Assembly: GCA_910577225.1 (NCBI GenBank)
Contig: CAJTMV010000018.1
Coordinates: forward strand, 1 to 64,000
Length of the DNA: 64,000 nucleotides
Origin: an uncultured Eubacterium sp.
Lineage (GTDB): Bacteria > Bacillota > Clostridia > Lachnospirales > Lachnospiraceae
Reading direction: 5' to 3'
In this document: in pieces, positions 46,470 through 55,185 of the stretch
How positions within the stretch are numbered: the first letter of the stretch is position 1
Layout: each line of letters starts with the position of its first letter
Notes under the pieces: model-generated
Databases searched by the model: none
Seen by the model: the letters and a program-made list of their open reading frames with translations, nothing else
What the model was told of the DNA's origin: nothing
Position numbers and translations under genes: made by a program

Positions 46470-47314
46470 TTGAAGTAAGCGCACTGACCTTTTCTTATGG
46501 GAAAGATAAGCAGGCGTTGCATGGCCTGACCTTTTCCGTAAAAGATGGGGAGATTTTCGGCTTTCTGGGTCCGAACGGCTCTGGCAAGTCCACGACGCAA
46601 AAAATACTGACCGGCATATTGAAAGGTCACGGCGGAACGGTATCTCTGTTTGGAGAAGATCATCGAACCGCACACACGCAAACGTTTTTTCAAAAGATTG
46701 GCGTTCTGTTTGAATTTCCTTATTTGTACAACAATTTGAGCGCCCTCGACAATCTGCATTACTTTGCTTCCTTTTATCCAAAGGAACAGCGGCGGAGCGC
46801 TGAAGAATTGCTCGATGAACTGGAGTTTAAGAAGGATTTTTTGAAAAAACCGGTATCGTCCTGCTCAAAGGGAATGCGCCAGCGCGTCAGCATGGCGAGA
46901 GCGTTGATCAGCAGTCCCAGACTCCTGTTTCTGGATGAACCGACAAGCGGCCTTGACCCTGCCGGAGCCGTCCTTTTCCGTAAAATTATAGAAAAGGAAC
47001 GCGAAAAGGGCACGACGATATTTCTAACGACCCATAATATGTCGGACGCCGACCTGCTTTGCGACAGGGTGGCGTTTATCTCAAATGGAAACATCGCAGC
47101 CCTCGATACGCCAAAACATTTAAAAGAGAAACACAGTAATCGCAGCATTATCATCGATTATCTGTATCAGGGCAGACGGGAAGAACAGACGATTGCGGCT
47201 TCGCAGCTCAGAACAGGTATTCCTTTTGCGTATGATGAACTTATCAGCGTTCATTCTCAGGAACCTACTTTGGAAGATATGTTCATTCAATACACCGGAA
47301 GGGGGCTTACTTAA
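46466..47314 (+). CDS. BcrA/CcmA-type ABC transporter ATP-binding protein
   Basis: 282 residues. Walker A GPNGSGKST (about 36-44), Q-loop near EFPYLYNNLSALDNL, signature CSKGMRQRVSMARAL (CSKGM replaces the usual YSLGM), Walker B LLFLDEPTSGLDP and H-loop FLTTHNMSDADLL. A C-terminal extension of about 70 residues ends with TLEDMFIQYTGRG. It powers the two permeases that follow; the first starts at the base of its stop codon. The substrate is unknown, possibly a drug or peptide. Confidence 0.9.
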   Translation: MIEVSALTFSYGKDKQALHGLTFSVKDGEIFGFLGPNGSGKSTTQKILTGILKGHGGTVSLFGEDHRTAHTQTFFQKIGVLFEFPYLYNNLSALDNLHYFASFYPKEQRRSAEELLDELEFKKDFLKKPVSSCSKGMRQRVSMARALISSPRLLFLDEPTSGLDPAGAVLFRKIIEKEREKGTTIFLTTHNMSDADLLCDRVAFISNGNIAALDTPKHLKEKHSNRSIIIDYLYQGRREEQTIAASQLRTGIPFAYDELISVHSQEPTLEDMFIQYTGRGLT

Positions 47315-48309
47315 TGTGGAAAGGTTTTTTTCATTTACTAAAAAAGGATTTTAGACTGATGGTATCCAGCAAATTTTTTCTGCTGGCTCTTCTTTCGCTG
47401 TTTTTATACTCCTGCTATATCAATTTTGTGTATGTGCATATAGATCAGAGAATTTATCCTGTCTGTCTTTATGATCCGCAGGAGAAACTTTCAGTCAGTC
47501 CGGAATATGTTACAAAACTGGACAGTCGGGAATCTTTAGAGGCAGTCTGTGCCGACCGGTACTCTGTTGGCATCGATTTTTCTCATGATGTGCCGGAAAT
47601 ATATCTGCTGTCCAGCGGCCTGGAAACGACCGATCGCTACCGCATGACCTGGGGCGAAGCTGTACTGCATGGAAACGTGAATGGCGGACACGCAGACAGA
47701 ATTGGCGCCGAAAATAAGGAAATGAAAAGTCGTCGGGAAATTACCGCGGAATTTTTGTTTTTTGAACTGTCAGCAGTTGGATTTTTAGGACTTGCTTCCA
47801 TGCTCTTTAAGGAAAAACAAATGGGGGTCATACGGGTACATGGGATACTCCCTGTCTGCCGGTCTGTATTCATCTTATCCAAACTGCTGCTGTTGCTGCT
47901 CTCCGATCTGGTATTTGCAATCTGCCTGACAGTCATCAATTTGGGAACGGCCGGGGCTGCTCAGACACTGCCAGGTATCCTTTTACAGGCAGGCATTTTA
48001 TCGCTCATTATGGCACTGGTCGGATTTCTCTGCGCGGTCAGGCTGCCGGATTTCAAACAGTTTTCCCTGTTTTATCTTATACTCGCGATTTTTGTGACAA
48101 CGCCTGTATTTCTGGCAGGACAAACCGGCATCGAATGGGGCTGGATCGTTTATCACCCGATGTATCATCTGTTTGAAGCAGTGAAAGCCGCGTACTTTGC
48201 CGCGCCAATAACGGCTGTTCCATATTATCTGGCTTGTTTTGGATCGATCATTTTATTGTTCCTGCTTTCGTATCAAACCCTGTATCGGGAAATGGCAAAG
48301 GAGGGATAG
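47314..48309 (+). CDS. ABC-2-type permease subunit
   Basis: 331 residues. N-terminal membrane helix (about 18-38), a soluble extracytoplasmic loop (about 45-145), then five further helices (about 150-325). It includes an amphipathic stretch KEKQMGVIRVHGILPV, the usual coupling region of ABC-2 permeases. Its start shares the last base of the ATPase stop codon. It probably forms a heterodimer with the next gene product. Confidence 0.85.
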   Translation: MWKGFFHLLKKDFRLMVSSKFFLLALLSLFLYSCYINFVYVHIDQRIYPVCLYDPQEKLSVSPEYVTKLDSRESLEAVCADRYSVGIDFSHDVPEIYLLSSGLETTDRYRMTWGEAVLHGNVNGGHADRIGAENKEMKSRREITAEFLFFELSAVGFLGLASMLFKEKQMGVIRVHGILPVCRSVFILSKLLLLLLSDLVFAICLTVINLGTAGAAQTLPGILLQAGILSLIMALVGFLCAVRLPDFKQFSLFYLILAIFVTTPVFLAGQTGIEWGWIVYHPMYHLFEAVKAAYFAAPITAVPYYLACFGSIILLFLLSYQTLYREMAKEG

Positions 48310-48312
48310 CAC

Positions 48313-49326
48313 GTGGAAAAACTAAAATATCAGCTTAAAAGCATTCGACGCGACAAAATGTGTATTTTGACTTTCCTGCTGCCTGTTGTTGTCGGGATTG
48401 TCATTCATCTGCTTTCTGGCTTCAGTTTTCAGTCCTTAAGCGAACACACATTTGGCGTTTGGAAAAACCATATCGATGCCGATATCGTGGAATGGCTTCA
48501 GGCAAATGGAACTGTCACGCAATATGAAACGCCTGACGAACTGCGGGCAGCTATCAACATCCCTTCCACACAAATGATTGGGGTCCTGCAAACAGGAAAT
48601 ACGATACAAACGCTTATTTCGGGAGATGAATTGGAAATAAACTGCGTGATCGCAGACACACTTCCACAAATCTATGAAAATCAGACGAAAGCGTTATCGG
48701 TCACAAAAACCATAATACCGGCAGCGTCTGACAACGATGGATTAAAATCTCTCCTGATTGTAATTACCCTGGCAACCGCTATGTTTATGGGCTGTACGTT
48801 TAATGCCATGAACATCATCAGCGAAAAAGAGGATGGCATTGCGTTTATCAATCAGGTACTTCCGCAAACTACCAAATCCTACATCATTCAGAAAACACTT
48901 TTGGGGTTTATTGGAGGTACTGTATCAACGATCCTGACGGCATCGATCTGTATTCGGATTGAGCCAAAGCAGGTACTGCCATTTTTACTGATTATTTTTC
49001 TTTCCGCTTATATTTCTGCACTGACAGGATTGTTCATCGGTTATTTTTCCGATGGACTGATGACGGGAATTGTTTACATCAAAATCATCATGATTTTGTT
49101 CCTGGCCCCACCTGTATTCTTCTATTTGACGATGCCTGACAGCAGCATCATATTCAAACTTTCTTACATACTGCCGTCAGGCGCAACTTTCTACGGAGTC
49201 ATGGATCTGCTAAATGGACAAACGAAAACGTTATTCTATTCGTTTATGGCACTATTTGCACATGCAATCTTGTGGAGTATCGTTTACAAATTACTTCGAA
49301 CAGGATCCGGACCAAAACAAAGATAA
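48313..49326 (+). CDS. ABC-2-type permease subunit
   Basis: 337 residues with the same topology as the preceding permease: a first helix (about 17-38), an extracytoplasmic loop (about 40-145), then five helices. The coupling region reads SEKEDGIAFINQVLPQTTK. The 3-bp gap to the upstream gene shows operonic expression. Two unlike permeases plus one ATPase is the layout of several drug and peptide exporters. I cannot name the substrate. Confidence 0.85.
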   Translation: MEKLKYQLKSIRRDKMCILTFLLPVVVGIVIHLLSGFSFQSLSEHTFGVWKNHIDADIVEWLQANGTVTQYETPDELRAAINIPSTQMIGVLQTGNTIQTLISGDELEINCVIADTLPQIYENQTKALSVTKTIIPAASDNDGLKSLLIVITLATAMFMGCTFNAMNIISEKEDGIAFINQVLPQTTKSYIIQKTLLGFIGGTVSTILTASICIRIEPKQVLPFLLIIFLSAYISALTGLFIGYFSDGLMTGIVYIKIIMILFLAPPVFFYLTMPDSSIIFKLSYILPSGATFYGVMDLLNGQTKTLFYSFMALFAHAILWSIVYKLLRTGSGPKQR

Positions 49327-49333
49327 ACAAACC

Positions 49334-49378
49334 GCTGTACGACGGCAAAAGAAAAAAGTCGTCGTGCAGCAGCTTTTT
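49334..49378 (+). terminator. Terminator after the ABC operon
   Basis: Stem GCTGTACGACGGC / GTCGTCGTGCAGC (49334-49346 and 49358-49370, 11 of 13 paired plus G-U) followed by AGCTTTTTCT. Confidence 0.75.
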
Positions 49379-49467
49379 CTCCGGAGCTGGTCTTTAAAAT
49401 GCAACGAGTCCTCTGACTTCTGCACTGGCATTCCAAAATTCGCTTTCGCACTATAAAGAACAAATCC

Positions 49468-49496
49468 TTTACAGTATATTTTTAGGATGATATAAT
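49468..49496 (+). promoter_or_regulatory. Promoter of the GTPase operon
   Basis: TTTACA (49468-49473), exactly 17 bases, TATAAT (49491-49496), 37 bp before ATG 49533. It looks like a strong house-keeping promoter with no visible dyad. Confidence 0.8.
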
Positions 49497-49532
49497 AAAC
49501 ATATCTTATACACTGATTACAAAGGAGAAGTT

Positions 49533-50768
49533 ATGTTTCGAATCAAAAAAGTTCACATAAATGACAATACCATGACAGATATTGATATTTTAGTCTTGGG
49601 CAACCGTGGGGCTGGCAAGACGAGTCTACTGGCAACGATGCTCTATAATATGAATGATCTGCTGGAGTCGAACGGCATCCTTTTTCAGCCGGCAGACGAG
49701 GAAACCGACGCACGGTTAAAAGGATCGATTGCAGAAATAGAAAATATGTTTACGTCAAAAGGTATCGTCGAAGTGGGAGAAGGAATCCCAGGCACGGACG
49801 GTTTCCTTGATTATAACTTCAATCTGGCGTTTTCTAATGAGTTATGGAGCAAAAAATCTGACTTTTCTGTTCATTTTCATGACTATGCGGGCAGTATTTT
49901 GGCAAACGGCGACCAAAGTGAACAATATCAAATATTGAAGGAATATTTTTTAAAATCTCAGATTATCTATATCCTCGTAGACACACCTTATCTTATGGAG
50001 GCAACACGTAAAACGATTATTGAATACAGCGCAAAAGATGAAATTCTGGCCTTATTTCAAAAGCTGGACGCGAATGGTTCCGATAAATTAATCGTATTTG
50101 TTCCTACAAAATGTGAATATTATCTGCGAAGTGCCCGGACACAGGATATTGCAGACCGTATACAGATGGAATTTCAGGGAATTTTATCTTATATTGGCCA
50201 AATAAATAAAGCGGAGGGCAGAGAAAAATATCAACTATATATTACCCCTGTGCAAACAGTCGGCGGATTGGAATTTTGCAGGATCGAAGAAAGAGAAGGA
50301 ACGCAGGTTGCCACGTTTCGGCGGACAAAACCAAATTCTCAATTTAAACCAGTCAATACAGATCTGCTTCTTTTGTTTTGCCTGAATTATCTGTTTGATT
50401 ACCTCTTTAAACAGCTGACACTGCAGACTGAACCCAAAAAAATGAAAGATGTCATGAACAATCTGATAAAGAGGGACGAGAAAAAAGTGTTGGGAAGTTT
50501 CGCTGATAAATACCAAAAGCTGCTTTCAGCAAAAAAGACGAAGGATAAAAAAGGAGAACTGGAAAAGGAACTGTTGGAAAACTTTATGCATGCACTCTGG
50601 GCATTTTTGTCAGAATATAGTAAGCGTGGAACCATCATCAAAGAAATCTGCAACGAACAGGTATCTTTTACTTTTAATGACTTATATACTATTTTTTCCT
50701 GCAAAAAAAATATTCAGGAAAATTATGAAAAAACGTTCCAGCGACAGTTTACGCAAATATATTTATAA
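49533..50768 (+). CDS. P-loop GTPase-like protein, first gene of the GTPase operon
   Basis: 411 residues, starting after AAAGGAG. N-terminal NTPase: Walker A/G1 LGNRGAGKTS (Gly23-Ser31), G3-like HFHDYAGS (Asp117-Gly120), and a G4-like VPTKCE (Thr192-Lys193, Glu195). The arrangement and the LVLGNRGAGKT start recall the double-GTPase (DO-GTPase) and TRAFAC-type GTPases that Aravind and co-workers found in predicted conflict systems; this is resemblance by eye, not a match. The C-terminal half (about 270-411) is helical and charged, ending FQRQFTQIYL. It is followed by partial duplicates of its own last codons. The next two genes are on the same strand and have no promoter of their own that I can see. 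Confidence 0.8.
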   Translation: MFRIKKVHINDNTMTDIDILVLGNRGAGKTSLLATMLYNMNDLLESNGILFQPADEETDARLKGSIAEIENMFTSKGIVEVGEGIPGTDGFLDYNFNLAFSNELWSKKSDFSVHFHDYAGSILANGDQSEQYQILKEYFLKSQIIYILVDTPYLMEATRKTIIEYSAKDEILALFQKLDANGSDKLIVFVPTKCEYYLRSARTQDIADRIQMEFQGILSYIGQINKAEGREKYQLYITPVQTVGGLEFCRIEEREGTQVATFRRTKPNSQFKPVNTDLLLLFCLNYLFDYLFKQLTLQTEPKKMKDVMNNLIKRDEKKVLGSFADKYQKLLSAKKTKDKKGELEKELLENFMHALWAFLSEYSKRGTIIKEICNEQVSFTFNDLYTIFSCKKNIQENYEKTFQRQFTQIYL

Positions 50769-50870
50769 GTTCTTTTTGAAAAATATTCCAGCGACAATTT
50801 ACACAATTATACTTATAAGTTCTTTTTGAAAAAATGTTCCAGCGACAGTTTACACAATTATATTTATCCG
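50735..50870 (+). repeat. Three tandem copies of a 50-51 bp unit at the end of the first GTPase gene
   Basis: The unit contains ttccagcgacagtttac, then (g/a)caa-N-tatatttat(aagttctttttgaa). Copies begin at 50735, 50785 and 50836. The first encodes the last residues of the GTPase (FQRQFTQIYL). The other two lie in the spacer, and the third would add the same residues in front of the next protein if translation began at ATG 50834. It is a local amplification that lengthens the gap between the two coding regions. Confidence 0.85.
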
Positions 50871-50890
50871 TCAAACGAAAGGATATGATT

Positions 50891-51613
50891 ATGAAGATAT
50901 ATGTTAAAAGCGCCGGTTTTTCTATAGATCAGGATTATTCATGGATCGATGAAGCCGGAAAAAATATTACGCCGGATGCATCGATTCTGGCATATAATGT
51001 CAGCGACATTCAGTTCGTTTGGAAAAGCACATCCGGTTCCATCTATCTATTTTGCAATGCGTTTACAGATCCGAACAGGACAGATTTGTATAACAGGCCG
51101 TTAAGGAATTATATGCTGCTGACAGGTAACACTGAAGAAGCGGCATTACTGTCAGACTGCTTTGCAAAAATGCTCCTGGATCAGGAAAATTTTGAAGCTG
51201 TACTAAACAGCAGCGTGCAAAATGCAGGCGGGGACTCCAAAGCAGGGTTTTGCGTGGATTTCAAAAAACTTAGCGCATATTTCGATTCCTCTTTTCCTTA
51301 CTGTATACATGCACAAAAGTTAAAGCGTTTTGTATATGAAAGGGATTCTTCCCAGGCAAGACAGAATCTTCTAAACGAATTATGGTGGATACAAAGCAGG
51401 CCAGCCACTTTACTGATAGGCGGAACAATATCCGATCAGCGTCTGCATGACATAGCTCCAGACAGGGCATTATTAGACCGCAGCTTCGATACATGTGAGA
51501 AAAAAACAGATCCTGATTCGAAGGATTCTCGTAAACTGATTTTAGCAGCAGCACTGGGCGCCGGAGCGGTATTGACAGCATCTGCTCTTCTGCTCCTATT
51601 GATAAAAGAATAA
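50891..51613 (+). CDS. Unknown protein with C-terminal membrane anchor
   Basis: 240 residues from ATG 50891 (MKIYVKSAGFSID), with AAAGGA 7 bases upstream; an upstream in-frame ATG at 50834 falls within the tandem repeat and lacks a site. The bulk is a soluble alpha/beta domain I do not recognise (segments SILAYNVSDIQFVWKSTSG, YLFCNAFTDPNRTD). A charged linker DSKDSRK precedes one strongly hydrophobic helix at the very end (about 218-238), so it is tail-anchored with the domain in the cytoplasm. Lying between two GTPase genes, it may recruit them to the membrane. A guess from context only. Confidence 0.75.
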   Translation: MKIYVKSAGFSIDQDYSWIDEAGKNITPDASILAYNVSDIQFVWKSTSGSIYLFCNAFTDPNRTDLYNRPLRNYMLLTGNTEEAALLSDCFAKMLLDQENFEAVLNSSVQNAGGDSKAGFCVDFKKLSAYFDSSFPYCIHAQKLKRFVYERDSSQARQNLLNELWWIQSRPATLLIGGTISDQRLHDIAPDRALLDRSFDTCEKKTDPDSKDSRKLILAAALGAGAVLTASALLLLLIKE

Positions 51614-51640
51614 AAATAATTATAAATTTGGAGATTACAT

Positions 51641-53530
51641 ATGGATAAAAAAATTGAAATACTGCAGGAAAAGCTGGCGGCTCTGATCGATTTTTATGAA
51701 AATAAAAACCTGCAGTCATTAAGTTATCACGATTGTTTTAAGAAAACTATTGAGATTCTGGACCGGGCAAAAAGAGAATTTGACGCAGGTTTATTTTTCA
51801 TTTTGATGTTTGGGCCGCTAAAAGCGGGAAAATCTACTTTGACCAATTTACTGGCACGGGAATATGTAAGTCCCACCGGTTTTGGAATAGAAACGACGCT
51901 CAGGCCATCGCTGATTATGAAAAGCCGCACAAAAGATTATGTGATCGATGTTTATGAAAGTGTAAACACAAAAGATGACCAGGAAGAAATGTTTCATCTG
52001 GTTATGGATGTTCTGCGTGGTATTTTGGATTACAAAGCGATAAAATCGAAAATACGGAAAATAACGATTCCATTAACAAAGAAAAATGTAGAAAAACAGC
52101 TGATCTGCCATCTGGACAATGAACCGCTGGTGACAGTATTAAATGTTCCGGGAGGCAATCTGGTGACAGAGCATATTGCACTGATCGATATGCCGGGGCT
52201 GGACGGAATACAGTCTAACTGGCAGGATTCCGTTATTCACAAATGGATTTTAAAAAGAGCGGATTTTTTAATTTTTATTCAGAGTTCAATGGCGGCGCTG
52301 AATAAAGCTACTTTTGATTTCCTGCAGGACGCTTATTTAAGCAGCCGCAAACCTCCTTTATGGCTGGTGCAGAATATCATTGACGCAAAATATTGGCGCA
52401 GCGATGAAGAACGGCGCTCAGATAACGATACGCAGCGCCAGAATGCAAAAGGGCATATTTCCAATCTGCTTGGCATTTCAGAGGACTTACGGAGCACAGC
52501 GATTAACCTTGGAAAAGCCTCTGACGGCATGGATATGGCAAATTTTCACAGTTTGATGGCAGAGTCAGGCTTTCCGGAATTTGAGTGCAGTTTAAAAGAT
52601 ATCCTGCAAAAGAGCCGTGTACGCATCCAGCAGGAAAACAGCGTCAAGGGCGTTTTAAACGCCATGCATAACTGTGAGCAGGAATTTGATCGATATAAAG
52701 AAGAAATACGCAGGCTGCAGACAGAATATGATGCCCAGATTCAAAAACTGACAAAGCCTCAGAATATCCTTTATACAATGTGCAAAACGATCCGGCCAGA
52801 CGCGGTGAAACGATCACTGGAAATCGCGCTTAAAGAAACGATAGACGCCTGGAAGTCCGTGTGCTACAGTCATATCGACCGTGACCGGTTATCTGCAGGT
52901 CTTAACTCCGCCAGGTTGAAAGACGAGCTGCAAAAGAGGGCAGCTAAACTCGAGGATGATATAAATAATTCCCGCAGGGAAGATTATATGGAAGATTCCA
53001 GTCCATTTAAGCAAAATATTAATAATCTGGCAGCAGAATACATTCAGGATTTGCAGGGTGATTATATGCAGGAATTAAACGACTACCTGCAGGAATTGAA
53101 CATCAAGCCTTACGAACAGGAATTTTATTTTGCTCCGAAACTGGATATACACGATTTTAAAATTTCTGACAATGTATCAGGCATTTTAAAGAAAACAACC
53201 AGCCTGGGCGTCAAAATGAGCGGAAAAAAGGAAGAAAAAATCAATAAAGTGATTGGCGGGTTTTGCGATGCCTGCAGGCACGAGCTTAATGAATATGCGG
53301 ATGGGCTTTTAAAAATTATGCTGACGGAAATATCCGGAGACTTTGATGTGTGGATACAGCGTTCTTACCGTGATGTATTAAGTTCATATATCAGTGAACA
53401 AATCGATGACAGAAAACAGGAACTGCTGTTGGAAATAGATAAAATTGAGGATACATTGGCGTACATGAAACAATTAGAAACCATGTTTGACGAATTAACA
53501 GACTTTATTCATCAGAACATTGAATTGTAA
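51641..53530 (+). CDS. Dynamin-like GTPase
   Basis: 629 residues. GTPase domain: G1 GPLKAGKST (Gly58-Thr66), G2 Thr in GIETTLRP (Thr85/86), G3 DMPGLDG (Asp183-Gly186). The DxPG signature, the conserved IETT and the helical N-terminal lead of about 45 residues match bacterial dynamin-like proteins. The remainder (about 330-629) is helical and coiled-coil-rich (EFDRYKEEIRRLQTEYDAQ; QIDDRKQELLLEIDKIE), a stalk without an obvious membrane helix. Bacterial dynamin-like proteins remodel or guard membranes, some as antiphage proteins (LeoA, Nucleolip-associated DynA types). GGAG precedes ATG 51641. Third and last gene of the operon. Confidence 0.85.
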   Translation: MDKKIEILQEKLAALIDFYENKNLQSLSYHDCFKKTIEILDRAKREFDAGLFFILMFGPLKAGKSTLTNLLAREYVSPTGFGIETTLRPSLIMKSRTKDYVIDVYESVNTKDDQEEMFHLVMDVLRGILDYKAIKSKIRKITIPLTKKNVEKQLICHLDNEPLVTVLNVPGGNLVTEHIALIDMPGLDGIQSNWQDSVIHKWILKRADFLIFIQSSMAALNKATFDFLQDAYLSSRKPPLWLVQNIIDAKYWRSDEERRSDNDTQRQNAKGHISNLLGISEDLRSTAINLGKASDGMDMANFHSLMAESGFPEFECSLKDILQKSRVRIQQENSVKGVLNAMHNCEQEFDRYKEEIRRLQTEYDAQIQKLTKPQNILYTMCKTIRPDAVKRSLEIALKETIDAWKSVCYSHIDRDRLSAGLNSARLKDELQKRAAKLEDDINNSRREDYMEDSSPFKQNINNLAAEYIQDLQGDYMQELNDYLQELNIKPYEQEFYFAPKLDIHDFKISDNVSGILKKTTSLGVKMSGKKEEKINKVIGGFCDACRHELNEYADGLLKIMLTEISGDFDVWIQRSYRDVLSSYISEQIDDRKQELLLEIDKIEDTLAYMKQLETMFDELTDFIHQNIEL

Positions 53531-53600
53531 CTGCCGCTTGTTATGCGAATCTGATTCACCTGTCTGTATAGCTGTCCAGTCCAATCAGACGGGCAGTTAT
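53529..53600 (+). terminator. Possible terminator hairpin after the dynamin-like gene
   Basis: Arms AACTGCC (53525-53535 region) and GGCAGTT (about 53593-53599), with inner GAATCTGATT and CAATCAGA also able to pair. The T-run is poor (TATTAAAT). It is weak evidence for termination before the RNA elements. Confidence 0.4.
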
Positions 53601-53698
53601 TAAATACTGGTAATGTCAGCTTAATGGCCGTGCGGAACGCTTATATGCAGGTTCTGTTGATTAACCGGAAACGAATTTGGGCAGTGTGTTGTTTTTTA

Positions 53699-53955
53699 TA
53701 TGGCTACGCGGACGTGTGCATGACAGCCAAAAGGAGGCCTGGAGCGGGCCGCATGGGACTGAGCGGACCAGGGCAACGCTGCGGTGAACTAATCGTTAAC
53801 TCCGACTAAGACATTCGGCGTGTGAGCCTCATGTCTAAGTCTCCGTAAACGCTGGATTTCACCTACGCTAAAATCGCCCTCCGATGTCCTTTCAGTCCCA
53901 TGCGGCCCACTCCAGGCCTCCTTCCGGCTGTCATGCACACTGTTTTATGGCCGGT
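53699..53955 (-). ncRNA. Structured RNA element, copy A
   Basis: A 49-bp inverted repeat (53714-53762 and 53892-53940, 46 of 49 positions pair) encloses a 129-base core. The core is homologous, in the reverse direction, to the core of copy B (54190-54458). Conserved core segments include GGTGAAATCCAGCG and GGCTCACACGCC, and the tail is ACGTCCGCG-N-AGCCA. The stem sequence is unlike that of copy B yet pairs over the same length, which is covariation. The three mismatched positions in the DNA arms become G-U pairs if the RNA is read from the minus strand, so I assign that strand. No Rfam class was recognised. Confidence 0.8.
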
Positions 53956-54189
53956 TTTAAGCGAACAACATTTCTATTCATGCTGACGATACACGCAGAT
54001 CCCATGGATTACAGACGGGCGCCTGCGTCTGAGTAAGTATTAAAAATTCACTTTTGAGAAAAACATCACTTTCCTGTCCATTCAGGGTATGTCCCTTCCC
54101 TGGTCAGAATTCACATCCACAGGTAGCAGCATCTGGATATGTCAGATTTTGTAAATTATAATAACTGAAAGATATTCATTGAAAACGAA
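53956..54189. other. Spacer between the two inverted RNA elements
   Basis: 234 bp, AT-rich towards the right end, no open frame with a ribosome site. Because the copies are convergent in sense (A minus, B plus reading outward), promoters for both would have to lie here; I see no box pair that stands out. Confidence 0.45.
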
Positions 54190-54458
54190 CCAGTAAACAA
54201 TGTCTGTGACCACTGACAGAAACCTGGAACCGGCTGCAGTGGACTGACAGGACATGCAGGGACGCTTTTAGCGGAGGTGAAATCCAGCGCTTAGGGTCTG
54301 CCCTCTTGGGCACGCAGACTTCGGCATGAGGCTCACACGCCCAATGTCTTAGTCGGAATTAGCGATTAGTTCACCGCAACGTTGCGCTTGTCCGCGCAGT
54401 TCCCTGCCGGCGGTTCCAGGTTTCTGTTAGCGGTCACGGACACGTCCGCGCAGCCACT
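54190..54458 (+). ncRNA. Structured RNA element, copy B
   Basis: Arms at 54201-54246 and 54397-54442 pair at 39 of 46 positions, and four of the seven exceptions are transitions, three of which give G-U pairs on the plus strand. The core is collinear with copy A read from the minus strand. A longer variable hairpin, GGTCTGC...GCAGAC (about 54294-54319), replaces a short loop of copy A. The segment AATGTCTTAGTCGGA is shared exactly, as are CGATTAGTTCACCGCA and GTGAAATCCAGCG. GTGAA/TTCAC flank the core and can pair. The 3' tail ACGTCCGCGCAGCCA follows the stem, as in copy A. Confidence 0.8.
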
Positions 54459-54628
54459 TAAACTGCAGCACATCGTCTAATTTATTACTCCGGACTTATA
54501 TTCCGGCGTTTCGCACATCTGATAACTGAATGATATTAAGACACCGGGGAAATATCGCAAATTTGGATATGTTTATTCAAAAAATCAATTTCTTTCTATT
54601 ATTTCTCCACTATACAATAAGTATTATT

Positions 54629-55045
54629 TTAAAATTCATATCTAGTACCGTGTGACAGTAATATTCCATCCGTTAATTCTACACACAAAATAATAGTATT
54701 TTCATCATCAAAATTATTATGTCCATTGTCAATCCAGTCAGCAAAAGCACTTTTGAGTTTTTCGGCAATCGCATAATTTTCTTTCTTTCCGAAATAACCT
54801 AAATTAATTCCTTTTCCATGCGCCGTAAACCATTCTCCAGCTATTGCAATGACAGGATTATTTTCTATCTGTTTGATTTTATTGGAAAGTGCATATGTAA
54901 TAATATAAAATGCGCCGTTTTCATAATAAGCGTTTACATATCTCACATAAGGAACTTCTTTTTCTATTGTTGCCAATGCAATAACAGTGTCTTTTCCAAA
55001 GCGCTCCCTCATTATCTTTTCAACTTCCTGACTTAATTTTTGCAT
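54629..55045 (-). CDS. Pyridoxamine 5'-phosphate oxidase-like flavin-binding protein
   Basis: 138 residues of the split-barrel PNPOx-like group. Recognisable parts are IALATIEKEVPYVRYVNAYYENGAFYIITY, given here in pieces as ALATIEKEVPYVRYV and AFYIITYALS, and a C-terminal VELTDGILLSHGTRYEF. These small proteins bind FMN or F420-like cofactors; substrates are mostly unknown. It is an isolated gene with an AAAGGAG site. Confidence 0.8.
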   Translation of the reverse strand: MQKLSQEVEKIMRERFGKDTVIALATIEKEVPYVRYVNAYYENGAFYIITYALSNKIKQIENNPVIAIAGEWFTAHGKGINLGYFGKKENYAIAEKLKSAFADWIDNGHNNFDDENTIILCVELTDGILLSHGTRYEF

Positions 55046-55185
55046 CGTGTAGTCTCCTTTACAGTCTATGATTTTAATTGATATTTTACAGAAAATTAAA
55101 ATACTATGTTATCTAATAATCACTTACGGCATCGATTACCGGTCTTTCATTTACGTTATGGCCTGACTGCATTAGCCAAACTAAA

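Noticed and set aside
53700..54460. Interpretation of the inverted elements as a MITE or simple inverted repeat
   Set aside because: The terminal arms of the two copies differ in sequence while pairing is kept, and the conserved part is the core; a MITE would conserve its ends. Not fully excluded.
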